The notes: a model not told the origin generated them from the sequence alone. Counted from the stretch's first letter, positions 1-7,886 are shown. The stretch is DNA of 64,000 bases from Dyadobacter jejuensis (GCF_003149085.1 NZ_QGDT01000001.1:806001-870000); one strand, 5' to 3'. Program-made: numbers and translations.

Positions 1-830
1 CACTACGGCCCCATGCCTCGAGTCATCACCTGAGCGAAGCTTTTTTTGCGATCACGACCATCGAAGAGGAAGCTGATAACAGAAGGACCCGTCTGGCTGG
101 TCCGGGCTATTATGAGGTGACTTGGTTTACCGACGTGGAATCGGACTATCTCCATGTAATCGATGGGAATCAGGTTTCGGTGGTGGCCAATCAGGTATAC
201 TTCACGGTGCCCGGTCAAAAACAAAGTTTGGAGCCTCGGGGGGCGCGTGGTTTTCGAATGGCTATAGCAAAGGATTTTTTTGAAGTCACCTTAGGAAGTG
301 ATGTCTATTGGCTGGTGAGCGCCGCTTCCAACTTTTCAGTCGTGATTCCCAGTTGTTCTTTAAAGGTGTTGAATATGCTGACTGACCTGATTCGCATGGA
401 GTATATCGGCAACCGTCGGTCGGCCATACTCGGGTCTTATCTGCGCAGCTGGTTCCTGCATTGTATAGAAGTTCAAAAAAGGAACTGTACGCTATCAGCC
501 GAAGATCCACGCCTTCAGGTATTGATAGAAACGGTAGATAGGAATTATCGCCGGCAGCATCAGGTGGCATTTTATGCCAAACGGCTGTGTGTAAGTGCCA
601 AACGACTCAATGAAGTGAGCCGAAAATCGTTTGGAAAAACCATATCCCAGCTCATTAACGACCGACTCATCCTCGAGGCCAAACGGGAAATGGGGGATAT
701 CCAAAAACCTATTAAGGAAATTAGCTATGAACTGGGGTTTTCCGAGCCCTCTTACTTTACTCGTTTCTTTAGAAAACAAACGGGCTGTAGTCCACAGGAC
801 TTTCGTAAGAAGGTTGTGGATCTAAAATAA
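1..830 (+). CDS. AraC-family transcriptional regulator (5' end missing)
   Basis: The frame is open to the left edge of the window, with continuous coding sequence upstream of the GTG at 117, so the true start lies outside and this is the 3' part of a gene. The last ~100 residues hold the two helix-turn-helix units of AraC/XylS regulators. The second ends in SYFTRFFRKQTGCSPQDFRK, the usual signature, with SEPSYF at the recognition helix. The upstream part (about 180 residues visible) looks like a cupin-type ligand domain but has no motif I can name. It lies 82 bp upstream of a co-oriented membrane gene trio linked to iron/siderophore use, so it may control that trio or the siderophore receptor. 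That role is inferred from position only. Confidence 0.88.
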   Translation, partial: LRPHASSHHLSEAFFAITTIEEEADNRRTRLAGPGYYEVTWFTDVESDYLHVIDGNQVSVVANQVYFTVPGQKQSLEPRGARGFRMAIAKDFFEVTLGSDVYWLVSAASNFSVVIPSCSLKVLNMLTDLIRMEYIGNRRSAILGSYLRSWFLHCIEVQKRNCTLSAEDPRLQVLIETVDRNYRRQHQVAFYAKRLCVSAKRLNEVSRKSFGKTISQLINDRLILEAKREMGDIQKPIKEISYELGFSEPSYFTRFFRKQTGCSPQDFRKKVVDLK

Positions 831-912
831 CCTGGTGCCCCCCCCCATCTCCGCTCTCACCCTGCCGGAGGGAGCCTAGGCATGTGTATCACCTAAAACA
901 GCATTCAGCGAA

Positions 913-1245
913 ATGTTTAGTACCATTTTTTTACTATTTCTAATTGGCTTTATCGTGTGGATGAATACCTCTAAGCGGATCGCCTGGCCTGATAAAAACC
1001 GGACCCTGACCTATATGGCCAGCAGTCCCAATTATAGCCTGGTGGCGGTGGGAGGCTTATTCCTGATGGCCACCACCCTTTGTGTGGCCTCCATGGGTTT
1101 GGGAAGCGGGCTATTTGCCGCAGTCGTGGTACTGATGGCCGTAGGATCGGTCTCTGTTCTATTCTTCCCTTTCCGTTATTTCGGTCTAAAAGGCATTATT
1201 ATCCTATATATCTGCTCTCTCGTTATCGAACTCCTTACCCTTTAA
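913..1245 (+). CDS. Small membrane protein, DUF3325-like position in PepSY trio
   Basis: This is a 110-residue hydrophobic protein with about four membrane segments (near residues 3-15, 38-60, 64-84 and 90-108). The short charged stretch SKRIAWPDKNRT follows the first helix. No catalytic motif is visible. In many proteobacterial siderophore loci a small DUF3325 protein, a DUF3649 protein and a PepSY-TM protein are encoded together. Size, topology and the two downstream genes suggest this is the Bacteroidota counterpart of the DUF3325 member, but the sequence alone does not prove it. It starts at ATG 913 and ends 4 bp before the next gene, so the three genes form one operon. The likely role is in inner-membrane iron or siderophore handling. 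Confidence 0.75.
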   Translation: MFSTIFLLFLIGFIVWMNTSKRIAWPDKNRTLTYMASSPNYSLVAVGGLFLMATTLCVASMGLGSGLFAAVVVLMAVGSVSVLFFPFRYFGLKGIIILYICSLVIELLTL

Positions 1246-1249
1246 TCGT

Positions 1250-1549
1250 ATGCCTGCCAATAAGAAACACCTTACCAAGTCCCCCTGGCTGCGGCTGAGC
1301 AAAATTCTGGCCGGTACTGTGGGTGGCTATGCCGTAATGATGAGCCTGCACCTATTTCTTACCGCCTTTTTGCCCAAAGAAAATGTGATCATAACGGCCT
1401 TTTTTACGGGGTATATCCTCTGGGCTTTTTTGCTTCTCTACGCATTCGTTGCATCCAATGTGTGGCGTGTATGGGCGATTTATATCGCCTGTACCTTACT
1501 GTTCTCATTGCCTTACCTGCTGAAAATAAATCTCAACCATGGATATTAG
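1250..1549 (+). CDS. DUF3649-like membrane protein
   Basis: This is a 99-residue protein with three to four membrane helices. The pattern KILAGTVGGYAVMM, then FTGYILWAFLLLYAFVA and VWRVWAIY, resembles DUF3649 proteins, in which a glycine-rich first helix is followed by an Arg-x-Trp segment. It sits directly between a small membrane gene and a PepSY-TM gene and overlaps the latter by 11 bp, which indicates translational coupling. DUF3649 proteins accompany PepSY-TM proteins in iron-siderophore clusters. The biochemical role is unknown. The family assignment is by eye and would need a profile search. Confidence 0.72.
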   Translation: MPANKKHLTKSPWLRLSKILAGTVGGYAVMMSLHLFLTAFLPKENVIITAFFTGYILWAFLLLYAFVASNVWRVWAIYIACTLLFSLPYLLKINLNHGY

Positions 1550-3161
1550 GAAGTACAACATCTATTTTCACACCCATACCATCAGCGGGATCTTCATCGC
1601 AGCGCTTTTATATGTGATCTTTTTTGCCGGGTCATTCTCCTTCTTTAAGGACGATATCTCGGCTTGGCAAAAGGGGGAGTCGATCGTAGCACATAAGCCC
1701 GTGCCGCTATTGAATCCTGTGATCGACTCCTTGGCCGGAAAATACAATATGCTTGGCCGGAATATCGATTTTAACTTCCAGCGACAAGGCCAGGGGAGTT
1801 ATGTGAGTATGACCGCCTCGGCCGACAGCACCATCAGCAAACCAAAGCCAAAGCCTGCCGGCAAAAGAAAGGGTAGGGGCCGAAGGGGAGGCGACGACGA
1901 TTCGGCCTACTTTCTTTATAGTTTCCAGGACCATAAAGCCAAGGGCGACTATGCCCAAGCCTACGATATGGGGGAATTCCTGTACCGGCTTCATTTCCTG
2001 GCGCAGTTGAATCAGGCCTTTCCTTTCAATATCGGCGTGCCCATCGGTTACCTTATTGCCGGTATCGTGTCGTTCCTATTCCTTTTTGCACTATTGACTG
2101 GCCTTTTGCTTCACTGGGACAAAATCAAATCCAATTTTTTCCTGTTCAGGCCTCTAAGCAAATGGAAGACCGTATGGACGGATCTGCATACGGCCTTGGG
2201 GGTGATCGGCTTTCCGTTCCAATGGATGTATGCGGTAACGGGAGTGGTACTGATCGTTAACTACGTCATTTTAACCCCTTTTACAAATTTGCTTTACGGG
2301 GGTGATTCCGACAAGATTTACCAAAGTCTCCAATACAACCGTAACTTGGAGGTAAGCTATACCTACCAGCCGATGACGGCCGGTTTCGACTTGGACGCCT
2401 TCGTGTCGCATTGGAAGCAAGAATGGAAGGGCAGCCCCATTACCCGGGTGTATGTCAGAAACTACGGCGACCAGAGCATGCAAGTGTATATGGAAGCCAA
2501 GCCAGATCCTCGGAATAATTTTGCAGGGTCGGGGCTAATCCATGTGGAAGCGGCAACCGGCAAGGTCTTGGCCCAGAAAGCGCCTATCGGTGGAGGTAAC
2601 TATATCGATGGGGTTAAAAGTCTGGTGTACCATCTTCATTTCGGCGATTTTGGCGGTAAACCGCTGCGCATCGTCTTTTTTATTCTTGGACTCATGGGCT
2701 GTGCCGTTATCATATCGGGGATCCTGATCTGGCTCGTGGCGCGCGATAAGGTGAGCACCGAGGGGTATAAGCGTAGGTTTAACTTCTGGGCTAGCCATGT
2801 ATTTATCGCCGCTTGCATGAGCATGATGCCCGTGACGGCCTTTACGTTCATCATGCTGAAGGTATTGCCAAAGTTGGATCAGACCATCATTTATCAGACC
2901 TATTTTTACAGCTGGCTAGTCTCGTCTAGCTATTTTATAATACGGCGTGATCTTGCCCTCACCAACCGCCAAACCCTGGTCTGGTCTGCGGTGCTCAGCT
3001 TGGGCGTTCCTATTGCCAATGGCTTTGCCACGGGCCTTTGGATGTGGACCACCTGGCAACAGGGTGCCTTCGATATTTTCTTTATCGATGCCCTCTTCCT
3101 AGTCCTGTCGGTATGTTGCACCTTCGCCTACCTCCGTATCCGTAAAACCGCCAAACCTTAA
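1539..3161 (+). CDS. PepSY-associated TM protein (iron-regulated type)
   Basis: This is a 540-residue inner-membrane protein of the PepSY-TM family, with a first helix at about 13-35, then helices near 165-192, 218-245, 375-400 and a cluster of four toward the C terminus. Conserved family features are visible: HTHTISG before helix 1, LYRLHF, LLTGLLLHWDK and DLHTALGVIG. Their histidines are candidate heme or metal ligands. Residues 101-121 are a low-complexity basic/acidic stretch rich in KP, R and D, in the extracytoplasmic loop. Such proteins are encoded with TonB siderophore receptors and some act as ferric-siderophore reductases. That role here is inferred. The gene is the last of a three-gene operon and is followed by a heptad repeat and a terminator. 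Confidence 0.88.
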   Translation: MDIRKYNIYFHTHTISGIFIAALLYVIFFAGSFSFFKDDISAWQKGESIVAHKPVPLLNPVIDSLAGKYNMLGRNIDFNFQRQGQGSYVSMTASADSTISKPKPKPAGKRKGRGRRGGDDDSAYFLYSFQDHKAKGDYAQAYDMGEFLYRLHFLAQLNQAFPFNIGVPIGYLIAGIVSFLFLFALLTGLLLHWDKIKSNFFLFRPLSKWKTVWTDLHTALGVIGFPFQWMYAVTGVVLIVNYVILTPFTNLLYGGDSDKIYQSLQYNRNLEVSYTYQPMTAGFDLDAFVSHWKQEWKGSPITRVYVRNYGDQSMQVYMEAKPDPRNNFAGSGLIHVEAATGKVLAQKAPIGGGNYIDGVKSLVYHLHFGDFGGKPLRIVFFILGLMGCAVIISGILIWLVARDKVSTEGYKRRFNFWASHVFIAACMSMMPVTAFTFIMLKVLPKLDQTIIYQTYFYSWLVSSSYFIIRRDLALTNRQTLVWSAVLSLGVPIANGFATGLWMWTTWQQGAFDIFFIDALFLVLSVCCTFAYLRIRKTAKP

Positions 3162-3273
3162 TTGGCTATCGGCAGTCGGCAGTCGGCAGTCGGCTTTCGG
3201 CGGTCGGCTATCGGCGGTCGGCTTTCGGCGGTCGACAGTTGGCTTTTGGCAGTTGATTTTTGGCTATTGGCGC
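3162..3273. repeat. Tandem heptad repeat, about 16 units of tcggcNN
   Basis: Starting at the base after the PepSY gene stop codon, the sequence can be cut into sixteen consecutive 7-mers of the form T(C/T)GGCNN. Early units are tcggcag or tcggcgg. Later ones decay to ttggctt and ttgattt. The same heptad, on the other strand, recurs at about 42669-42693 beside another pair of convergent gene ends. The array is out of phase with codon triplets and lies between genes, so it is not coding. Confidence 0.85.
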
Positions 3274-3324
3274 CCCCCTTTGTCCGCTCGGCGGCTGCCC
3301 CTACCCCCCCCCGATGTTTACAAA

Positions 3325-3355
3325 AAAACACAGGAATAAGCGATTCCTGTGTTTT
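3325..3355. terminator. Bidirectional intrinsic terminator
   Basis: A perfect 13-bp inverted repeat (aaaacacaggaat / attcctgtgtttt) with a 5-base loop and A/T tracts on both sides lies between the PepSY gene (+) and the cytochrome c gene (-). It can serve both convergent genes. Confidence 0.85.
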
Positions 3356-3386
3356 AAGCATTACTAACAAGTTTACTCCAAATATA

Positions 3387-3728
3387 TTAAGAGTGTTTTT
3401 TGGCCAGGGAGTTGATCCAGGCAGCAATTTTGAGTGCATCCTTTTCTGGCACGTTTTTCATAGGGGCCATCGGAGGATACCCCGGCCAGTTGGCCGGCTT
3501 AGGGTTATAGATCAATTCAACAATCTGCGGATTGGTGTATTTCTTTTTCGCTACATCCGTATAAGCGGGCCCTACGAGCCTTGCATCGGCCTTATGGCAG
3601 GCCAAACAGGCATATTGCTGAAGGAGCTTTTGGATGTCGTCGGGGATGTTGGTGCTGGCCTTTTGCTGGGCGTGGGCTTGCTGAAAGCCCAAAAGTAAGG
3701 CGATGATAAATACGCTGATTTTTTTCAT
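3387..3728 (-). CDS. Class I-type monoheme c-type cytochrome
   Basis: This is a 113-residue secreted cytochrome. The start at 3728 is preferred over an upstream in-frame ATG at 3785 because it gives a clean signal peptide (MKKISVFIIALLLG then AHAQ). The mature protein carries one heme-binding motif, CLACH, and a downstream PPMAPM segment that supplies the likely axial methionine, as in cytochrome c551/c552 proteins. It is encoded just downstream of a di-heme peroxidase on the same strand, 61 bp away, so it could deliver electrons to or from that enzyme in the periplasm. The electron partner is inferred from position. Confidence 0.88.
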   Translation of the reverse strand: MKKISVFIIALLLGFQQAHAQQKASTNIPDDIQKLLQQYACLACHKADARLVGPAYTDVAKKKYTNPQIVELIYNPKPANWPGYPPMAPMKNVPEKDALKIAAWINSLAKKHS

Positions 3729-3789
3729 AAAAATAGAATAAGAGTGTTGGTGATTCGATGATGCCAAGGAGAGGATAGGCTCCATGGTT

Positions 3790-4848
3790 TTAGAGGTTAG
3801 CTGGTGGTTGGTGAGTTGGGTTATTTACAAAATTATGGTCGGTTAGGGTATGCAGAAATGCGATGATTTTTTTCTTCTGCTGTCCGGTCAGGTTCATTCC
3901 GGTGGCTGGTATTAACACATCGAGGGTGGTGGAAGCTTTTATTCCCCGTGAATAATGTTCCAAAACGTCCTCTAGGCTAGCTAGTCGCCCATCGTGCATA
4001 TAAGGAGCGGTGAGGGCCACGTTTCTGAGGGAAGGGGTTTTGAATTTACCCATATCTGCCTCCCGATAGCTGATCCGGTAGCGTCCTTGGTATAGGCCTT
4101 CGTGGGAGCTGTCGCTGAAGTCCGCATCCAATCCGTTATTATGATAGCCCTGATCGGTAAATAGCGCTCCGCTATGGCAACCCTGACATTTCTGACGAAC
4201 GAGCTCCATGCCCGCCAGCTCCTCGGCCGTAAGGACTCCTGCAGATTTGTGGAGTCGATAGTGGTCGTAGCGCGCGTCTGCCGACACCAGGGAGCGTTGA
4301 AATTGGGCCAAGGCCTTCCCAACATTTTGTGAGTTGATAGGTTCCGCAAAGGCCTCTCTAAAAGCGGCCACATAGCTGGGCTCGACATTGAGTTCATCGA
4401 TGAGCTCGTACAGGTTCTGGGCCATTTCGTCGTGGGCGGTGAGAGGGCCAAAAACCTGGGATTCTAAGTTGGTCGCTCCACCATCCCAGAATAGCCCATT
4501 ATTTGCCCATGCCAGATTGAACAGGGCAGGGGAGTGACGACTTAAGGCAGAGCCCGCAACCCCTGCAGAGCTAAACTGGACCCCATCGCTAAAGGCGAGG
4601 CTGGGGGTGTGGCAACTGGCACAGGACACCTCGTTATTGCCTGAAAGTCGGACATCATAAAATAGCATTCTTCCCAGTTCTATACCCTCTCGGCTCATGG
4701 GATTGTCCGTATTAAAAACCGGTGGGGGGAAATGCGCGGGGAGCTGGAAGCTATAGGGCCCAGGTTCTGGGTCTACTTCTTTTTGGCTACATCCGAATAC
4801 CAGCATGGCAACGATGAGAATGGCTGATTTTAGGTATAAGGTTCCCAT
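3790..4848 (-). CDS. Di-heme cytochrome c peroxidase / MbnH-like lipoprotein
   Basis: From ATG 4848 the protein has 352 residues and begins with a lipoprotein signal ending in VFGC (Cys20). Two c-type heme motifs are visible, CASCH at about 76-80 and CQGCH at about 221-225, with the MauG/CcpA fold pattern around them (LGRMLFYDVRLSG, WDGGATNL, KTPSLRNV, YMHDGR). An earlier in-frame ATG at 4992 would place translation across the hairpin at 4984-5009 and lacks a signal peptide, so 4848 is preferred. The gene directly follows an MbnP-like gene. In characterised pairs, MbnH uses bis-Fe(IV) chemistry to convert a tryptophan of MbnP to kynurenine, creating a copper site. The same function is inferred here. 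Confidence 0.87.
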   Translation of the reverse strand: MGTLYLKSAILIVAMLVFGCSQKEVDPEPGPYSFQLPAHFPPPVFNTDNPMSREGIELGRMLFYDVRLSGNNEVSCASCHTPSLAFSDGVQFSSAGVAGSALSRHSPALFNLAWANNGLFWDGGATNLESQVFGPLTAHDEMAQNLYELIDELNVEPSYVAAFREAFAEPINSQNVGKALAQFQRSLVSADARYDHYRLHKSAGVLTAEELAGMELVRQKCQGCHSGALFTDQGYHNNGLDADFSDSSHEGLYQGRYRISYREADMGKFKTPSLRNVALTAPYMHDGRLASLEDVLEHYSRGIKASTTLDVLIPATGMNLTGQQKKKIIAFLHTLTDHNFVNNPTHQPPANL

Positions 4849-4983
4849 TTTATATGCTTCGGGTCGGTAAACAAGGGGCCAGGTGGCATCAGGATTCCCT
4901 TGCGCTGGTAGGGCGGCGGTATTCGTCGGAGGAAAATGGTCCGTATTTTTATACAACATATCAGTCATAGCGTAGGGAAAGAA

Positions 4984-5009
4984 GTGCTGCACATCACCCT
5001 GTGCAGCAC
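4984..5009. terminator. Perfect 10-bp hairpin between MbnP-like and peroxidase genes
   Basis: gtgctgcaca and tgtgcagcac are perfect inverted repeats with a six-base loop, 10 bp after the MbnP-like stop codon in the transcribed (-) direction. It is not followed by a strong T run, so it may be a partial terminator, attenuator or RNA-processing site that lowers expression of the downstream peroxidase. Confidence 0.6.
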
Positions 5010-5018
5010 CTCTAGACG

Positions 5019-5942
5019 TTATTTGGCCGAATCGATGGTTATAAATTCACTCGCATTATTGGAAAGCGTAGTCATATCGGCCACCGAGCTCGCATTGATG
5101 AATTTTTGGTAAGGGGCCAGATTCGGATCTGCCGACCATCCGCTGGGTTTGGAACCCTTGAAGTCCGGCACCGTTGGCAAGCCATTTCCAAAGAGTTTTA
5201 AGACATCGGCTTTTAGCTTAATCTCGGCTGTAGAGCCCGCTTCCATGGCTGTAACGGCCGGCAGCGACAGCTCCACGGTACGGTATAGACTGTTCCCACC
5301 GATTTCAGCGATAAATTTCGTTGCATCTGAAAGGGGATCCCCACCTTTGGCAAGGAAGGTACCCTTGGTGCGGAGAAAAATATAGCTGGTCTGCCAGGCC
5401 CAGCCGCCCACCTGCGACATCTGGTTTACATCTAGCTCCCCAGCCCTAAGGGTAAAGTTGCTATTGTATACGGAATCGACACCGATCGAGAACCGAATTT
5501 TGGAATAACTACCCGTAGGGATGTTGCCCACCAGTACCTCTTCCCTAATCTTAGGGTCCGATTTCATGGTAGACTGGTTGTTGGAGGTTGTTCCGTAATA
5601 GTACAAGGTATCGCGGTTTTCTACCAAATAATAGGTGTTAGGGACACTTACCACCTCGCCGGCTGGCGTCACAAACTCAATATTGCTCAACCAGTATCTG
5701 ATCTCGTTGAACTGATAGGTGTTGCCTTCCTGGTCGTTAAAGCTTTTGTTGATCTGGAACGGCTGGCCGTTGACCAAATGCGAAATAGATAACTTGGCCA
5801 CTCCCTTGGCAGGATCGAAGTCTTCGTTGATATAAATTTCTTTATTAACTATCTTCTCTACTTCCCTGATTTTTTCGTCCTGACAAGACACAAAAATCAG
5901 GGCACTTAAGGCAACGGGTATATATTTTAGAAGGGATTTCAT
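5019..5942 (-). CDS. MbnP-family copper-associated lipoprotein
   Basis: This is a 307-residue lipoprotein with signal ending FVSC (Cys20). Features of the MbnP family are visible: LSISHLVNGQPF near residue 51, the NEIRYWLSNIEFV strand near 79-91, IPTGSYSKIRFSIGVD near 141-156, and the hallmark segment GGWAWQTSYIFLR near 179-191. In characterised MbnP a tryptophan is oxidised to kynurenine by the partner MbnH to form a copper site. Trp181 and Trp183 are the candidate residues here. The gene is upstream of and co-oriented with a di-heme peroxidase, the expected partner. The role in copper binding at the envelope is inferred from family and context. Confidence 0.82.
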   Translation of the reverse strand: MKSLLKYIPVALSALIFVSCQDEKIREVEKIVNKEIYINEDFDPAKGVAKLSISHLVNGQPFQINKSFNDQEGNTYQFNEIRYWLSNIEFVTPAGEVVSVPNTYYLVENRDTLYYYGTTSNNQSTMKSDPKIREEVLVGNIPTGSYSKIRFSIGVDSVYNSNFTLRAGELDVNQMSQVGGWAWQTSYIFLRTKGTFLAKGGDPLSDATKFIAEIGGNSLYRTVELSLPAVTAMEAGSTAEIKLKADVLKLFGNGLPTVPDFKGSKPSGWSADPNLAPYQKFINASSVADMTTLSNNASEFITIDSAK

Positions 5943-6048
5943 TGGTTTAAATTAAATTTTGAATAGGATATTGTAAAGGCAAAGCGATGCCTGTCGTTAG
6001 CCTTTTGCCGGGCTAGCGGATAGAATGTCGCCTCAATAAAAGGTTGGG

Positions 6049-6426
6049 TTATCCTAACTGAGGGGGCTGGAGGATATCTGTGGTAGGAGTCGTATAAATG
6101 GGAAGCAAATAATAGTAATCCACCCGTAAGCGTATAACCCTGGTGCCAGCTAGGGAGAGTCGGTAGGCGGGCATAAAAAAGAGCTGGTTAACCGGCATAT
6201 TCTCGATGCGCTCGGTGGTTTCCTTGTCCCTTTTATCCTGTTGTTCCTTGAGTTTTTTGGCGAGGTAGCACTTCCCGTTGCAGTTCAGCTTGGGTCTGTC
6301 CCGGTTTTCGCATAGCACCTTGGCAATATAGCTTCTGTTGATATGAAAATAGGCGATCGTTCCCCATGGACTTAACATGGGTAGCATCACGGCAAAAAGC
6401 AGTACATATGCTATAACGGTTCGCAT
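6049..6426 (-). CDS. Small membrane-anchored protein with C-x9-C-x3-C (CNGKC) motif
   Basis: This is a 125-residue protein with one N-terminal hydrophobic helix (residues 2-25) and a short extracytoplasmic domain. Cysteines at 39, 49 and 53 lie in the segment LCENRDRPKLNCNGKCYLAK. A Lys/Glu-rich helix follows, then a proline-containing tail. I do not recognise a named domain. A paralogue with the same cysteine spacing is encoded at 6749-7144. Three cysteines in a fixed spacing beside copper/iron genes make metal binding or thiol chemistry plausible, but this is inference. It is 106 bp upstream of the MbnP-like gene on the same strand, so the genes may be cotranscribed. Confidence 0.78.
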   Translation of the reverse strand: MRTVIAYVLLFAVMLPMLSPWGTIAYFHINRSYIAKVLCENRDRPKLNCNGKCYLAKKLKEQQDKRDKETTERIENMPVNQLFFMPAYRLSLAGTRVIRLRVDYYYLLPIYTTPTTDILQPPQLG

Positions 6427-6748
6427 CTAAAATAGAAGGATTCAGATTGTTTTAAAATAAATTTTTTCCGGATATTACGATCATCGCTCCTTATAACCAG
6501 CTTAAAACCACTCTCCTGGTTAGGGCATAGGCATCTCGCTGATTGGTATTAAAAGGTCTAAAAGAACCCCAGACCCGTATGCCCCAGTGTTAGCCCTGGT
6601 TGCCAACGGCTGGTGGACCGGAGTTTCCGGACAAAGGCATTTCTGACGCAATAGCGTATAGAAGAATAGGTTCAAGTATGCTTCCTGATCCCATAGCGAC
6701 GGATGCCTAAGAGAATTCTGGTGTGAATGGTGGGGGGCCTAATAGGGA
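6427..6748. other. Non-coding gap, nothing recognised
   Basis: There are 322 bases between the two CNGKC genes. I see no ORF with coding character, no strong terminator and no repeat. It must contain the 5' control region of the gene at 6049-6426, but no clear promoter was found. Confidence 0.5.
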
Positions 6749-7144
6749 TTAGGCAAGTGGTGGATGGAAGATCCGATCGGGCACGAGGCGACCTAAAAAG
6801 GCAGATTTGTAAAAATAAGATAAAGAGGATACCTCTTCTTCGGAAATAGGGGCTGGTGGGAAGCTGTATACCGTCATGGTATCCATCACCTGGTAGATCA
6901 GGCTCGACATATAGTCTTGCTCCGACTGTTGTTGCTTCTGCCTTTCGGCTTCAGCGACTTTTTCAGCCAGGTAGCACTTGCCATTGCAAATGACCATGGG
7001 CTTGTCGCGGTTGATGCACAAGGTGCTAGCAATGAAATCTTTACGTATTTCGTAGTCCAGATATATCAGGGGGATCACCCATGCTTTCAGCAGCATGAGC
7101 AAAATAAGGCCTAGGCCAATCCCTTGTCTCTTAAAACTTTTCAA
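6749..7144 (-). CDS. Small membrane-anchored CNGKC protein, paralogue
   Basis: This is a 131-residue protein with a short basic N terminus, one hydrophobic helix (about 9-30) and cysteines at 43, 53 and 57 in LCINRDKPMVICNGKCYLAE. The spacing is identical to that of the neighbouring paralogue, as are the N-R-D-(K/R)-P and CNGKCYLA strings. A Q/K/E-rich helix follows. The C-terminal half differs from the paralogue, so only the membrane anchor and the Cys region are conserved. Function is unknown and a metal or redox role is a guess. A perfect 17-bp palindrome (7185-7201) lies 40 bp upstream and may be a regulator site. Confidence 0.78.
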   Translation of the reverse strand: MKSFKRQGIGLGLILLMLLKAWVIPLIYLDYEIRKDFIASTLCINRDKPMVICNGKCYLAEKVAEAERQKQQQSEQDYMSSLIYQVMDTMTVYSFPPAPISEEEVSSLSYFYKSAFLGRLVPDRIFHPPLA

Positions 7145-7184
7145 TTCGTAAGCTTCGTTGAACAGAACTAGATACTACTGAAGA

Positions 7185-7201
7185 ATATTTGCTGCAAATA
7201 T
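7185..7201. promoter_or_regulatory. Palindromic operator candidate upstream of CNGKC gene
   Basis: atatttgc and gcaaatat are perfect 8-bp half-sites around one central base, 41 bp upstream of the start at 7144. On the - strand the sequence contains TATATTTG, which fits the TAnnTTTG -7 element of Bacteroidota promoters, so a repressor bound here would cover the promoter. A TTTGC half is also present upstream of the ABC permease operon at 14451. Confidence 0.45.
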
Positions 7202-7248
7202 AGGGATGGGGGCCTACAAATCAAGGATGAAATTGTGAATAGTTCGGA

Positions 7249-7806
7249 TTGACTGTGGACCTAGGTATCGTTTCAGCTAGTGCCCTTCCTGTTACGCTTA
7301 TCAGTTTCGAATCGGAAATAGTGCGGACTGGCGTTGAGCTCAGGTGGAGAACGACCGATGAAAAGGCCTGTAGTCATTTCGAGCTACAGAAAAGCAGTAA
7401 TGCCCTAGAATTTGCCAGTTTGGGTAGCATAGAAGGCTCTTCCCTTGGGGCATATAATTTCACCGATAGTGCCCCCCTGAAAGGCATTAATTACTACCGC
7501 CTAAAAATGGTGAACCAGGATCGAAGTGCGGAGTTGTCCAAGATTATTGCGGTGGACTACAGCGCGGATGCCATCTATACGATGGTTCAGAATCCGAGTC
7601 AAAACGGAAGTTTTACCGTCTATACCAATTTGACCAACCCCAAGTTTACTTTGGTCCATGTTTCGGGAAAACAGGTTCATCTTACGGTAAGTCGTACCCA
7701 TGCAAACCAATACCAGCTTACTCTGAAGAATTATACGGAGGGTGTCTATGTGCTTCGATTTGAAAGTGGGGGCACCGTCATTAATAAAAAGATACTGGTT
7801 AAATAA
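7249..7806 (+). pseudogene. C-terminal fragment of a type IX secretion cargo protein
   Basis: The 185 codons encode a fibronectin-like region starting LPVTLISFE and ending in a T9SS type A sorting domain (PSQNGSFTVYTN near 113, VYVLRFESGGTVINKKILVK at the end). Full T9SS cargo proteins have a signal peptide and a large N-terminal passenger. Here only a TTG start is available, no signal peptide precedes it, and the upstream 100 bp is non-coding. It is therefore probably the remnant of a deleted gene. A small functional protein is possible but would lack an export signal. A hairpin terminator follows at 7844. Confidence 0.6.
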
Positions 7807-7843
7807 GGTAAGATCGGTTTAATACAAAAATGGAGAATGGTTC

Positions 7844-7865
7844 AATAAAGGATTCCTTTATTTTT
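7844..7865 (+). terminator. Intrinsic terminator after T9SS fragment
   Basis: aataaagg and cctttatt form a perfect 8-bp stem with a 3-base loop, followed by a T run, 38 bp after the stop codon. Confidence 0.65.
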
Positions 7866-7886
7866 CCGATACAATTGTATTATAGA

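Noticed and set aside
3158..3439. Protein-coding ORF across the heptad repeat on the - strand
   Set aside because: Its amino-acid pattern only reflects the 7-bp repeat, and it overlaps the terminator and the cytochrome c gene.
4849..4992. N-terminal extension of the di-heme peroxidase
   Set aside because: It runs across a hairpin and would remove the lipoprotein signal; the start at 4848 fits the family.
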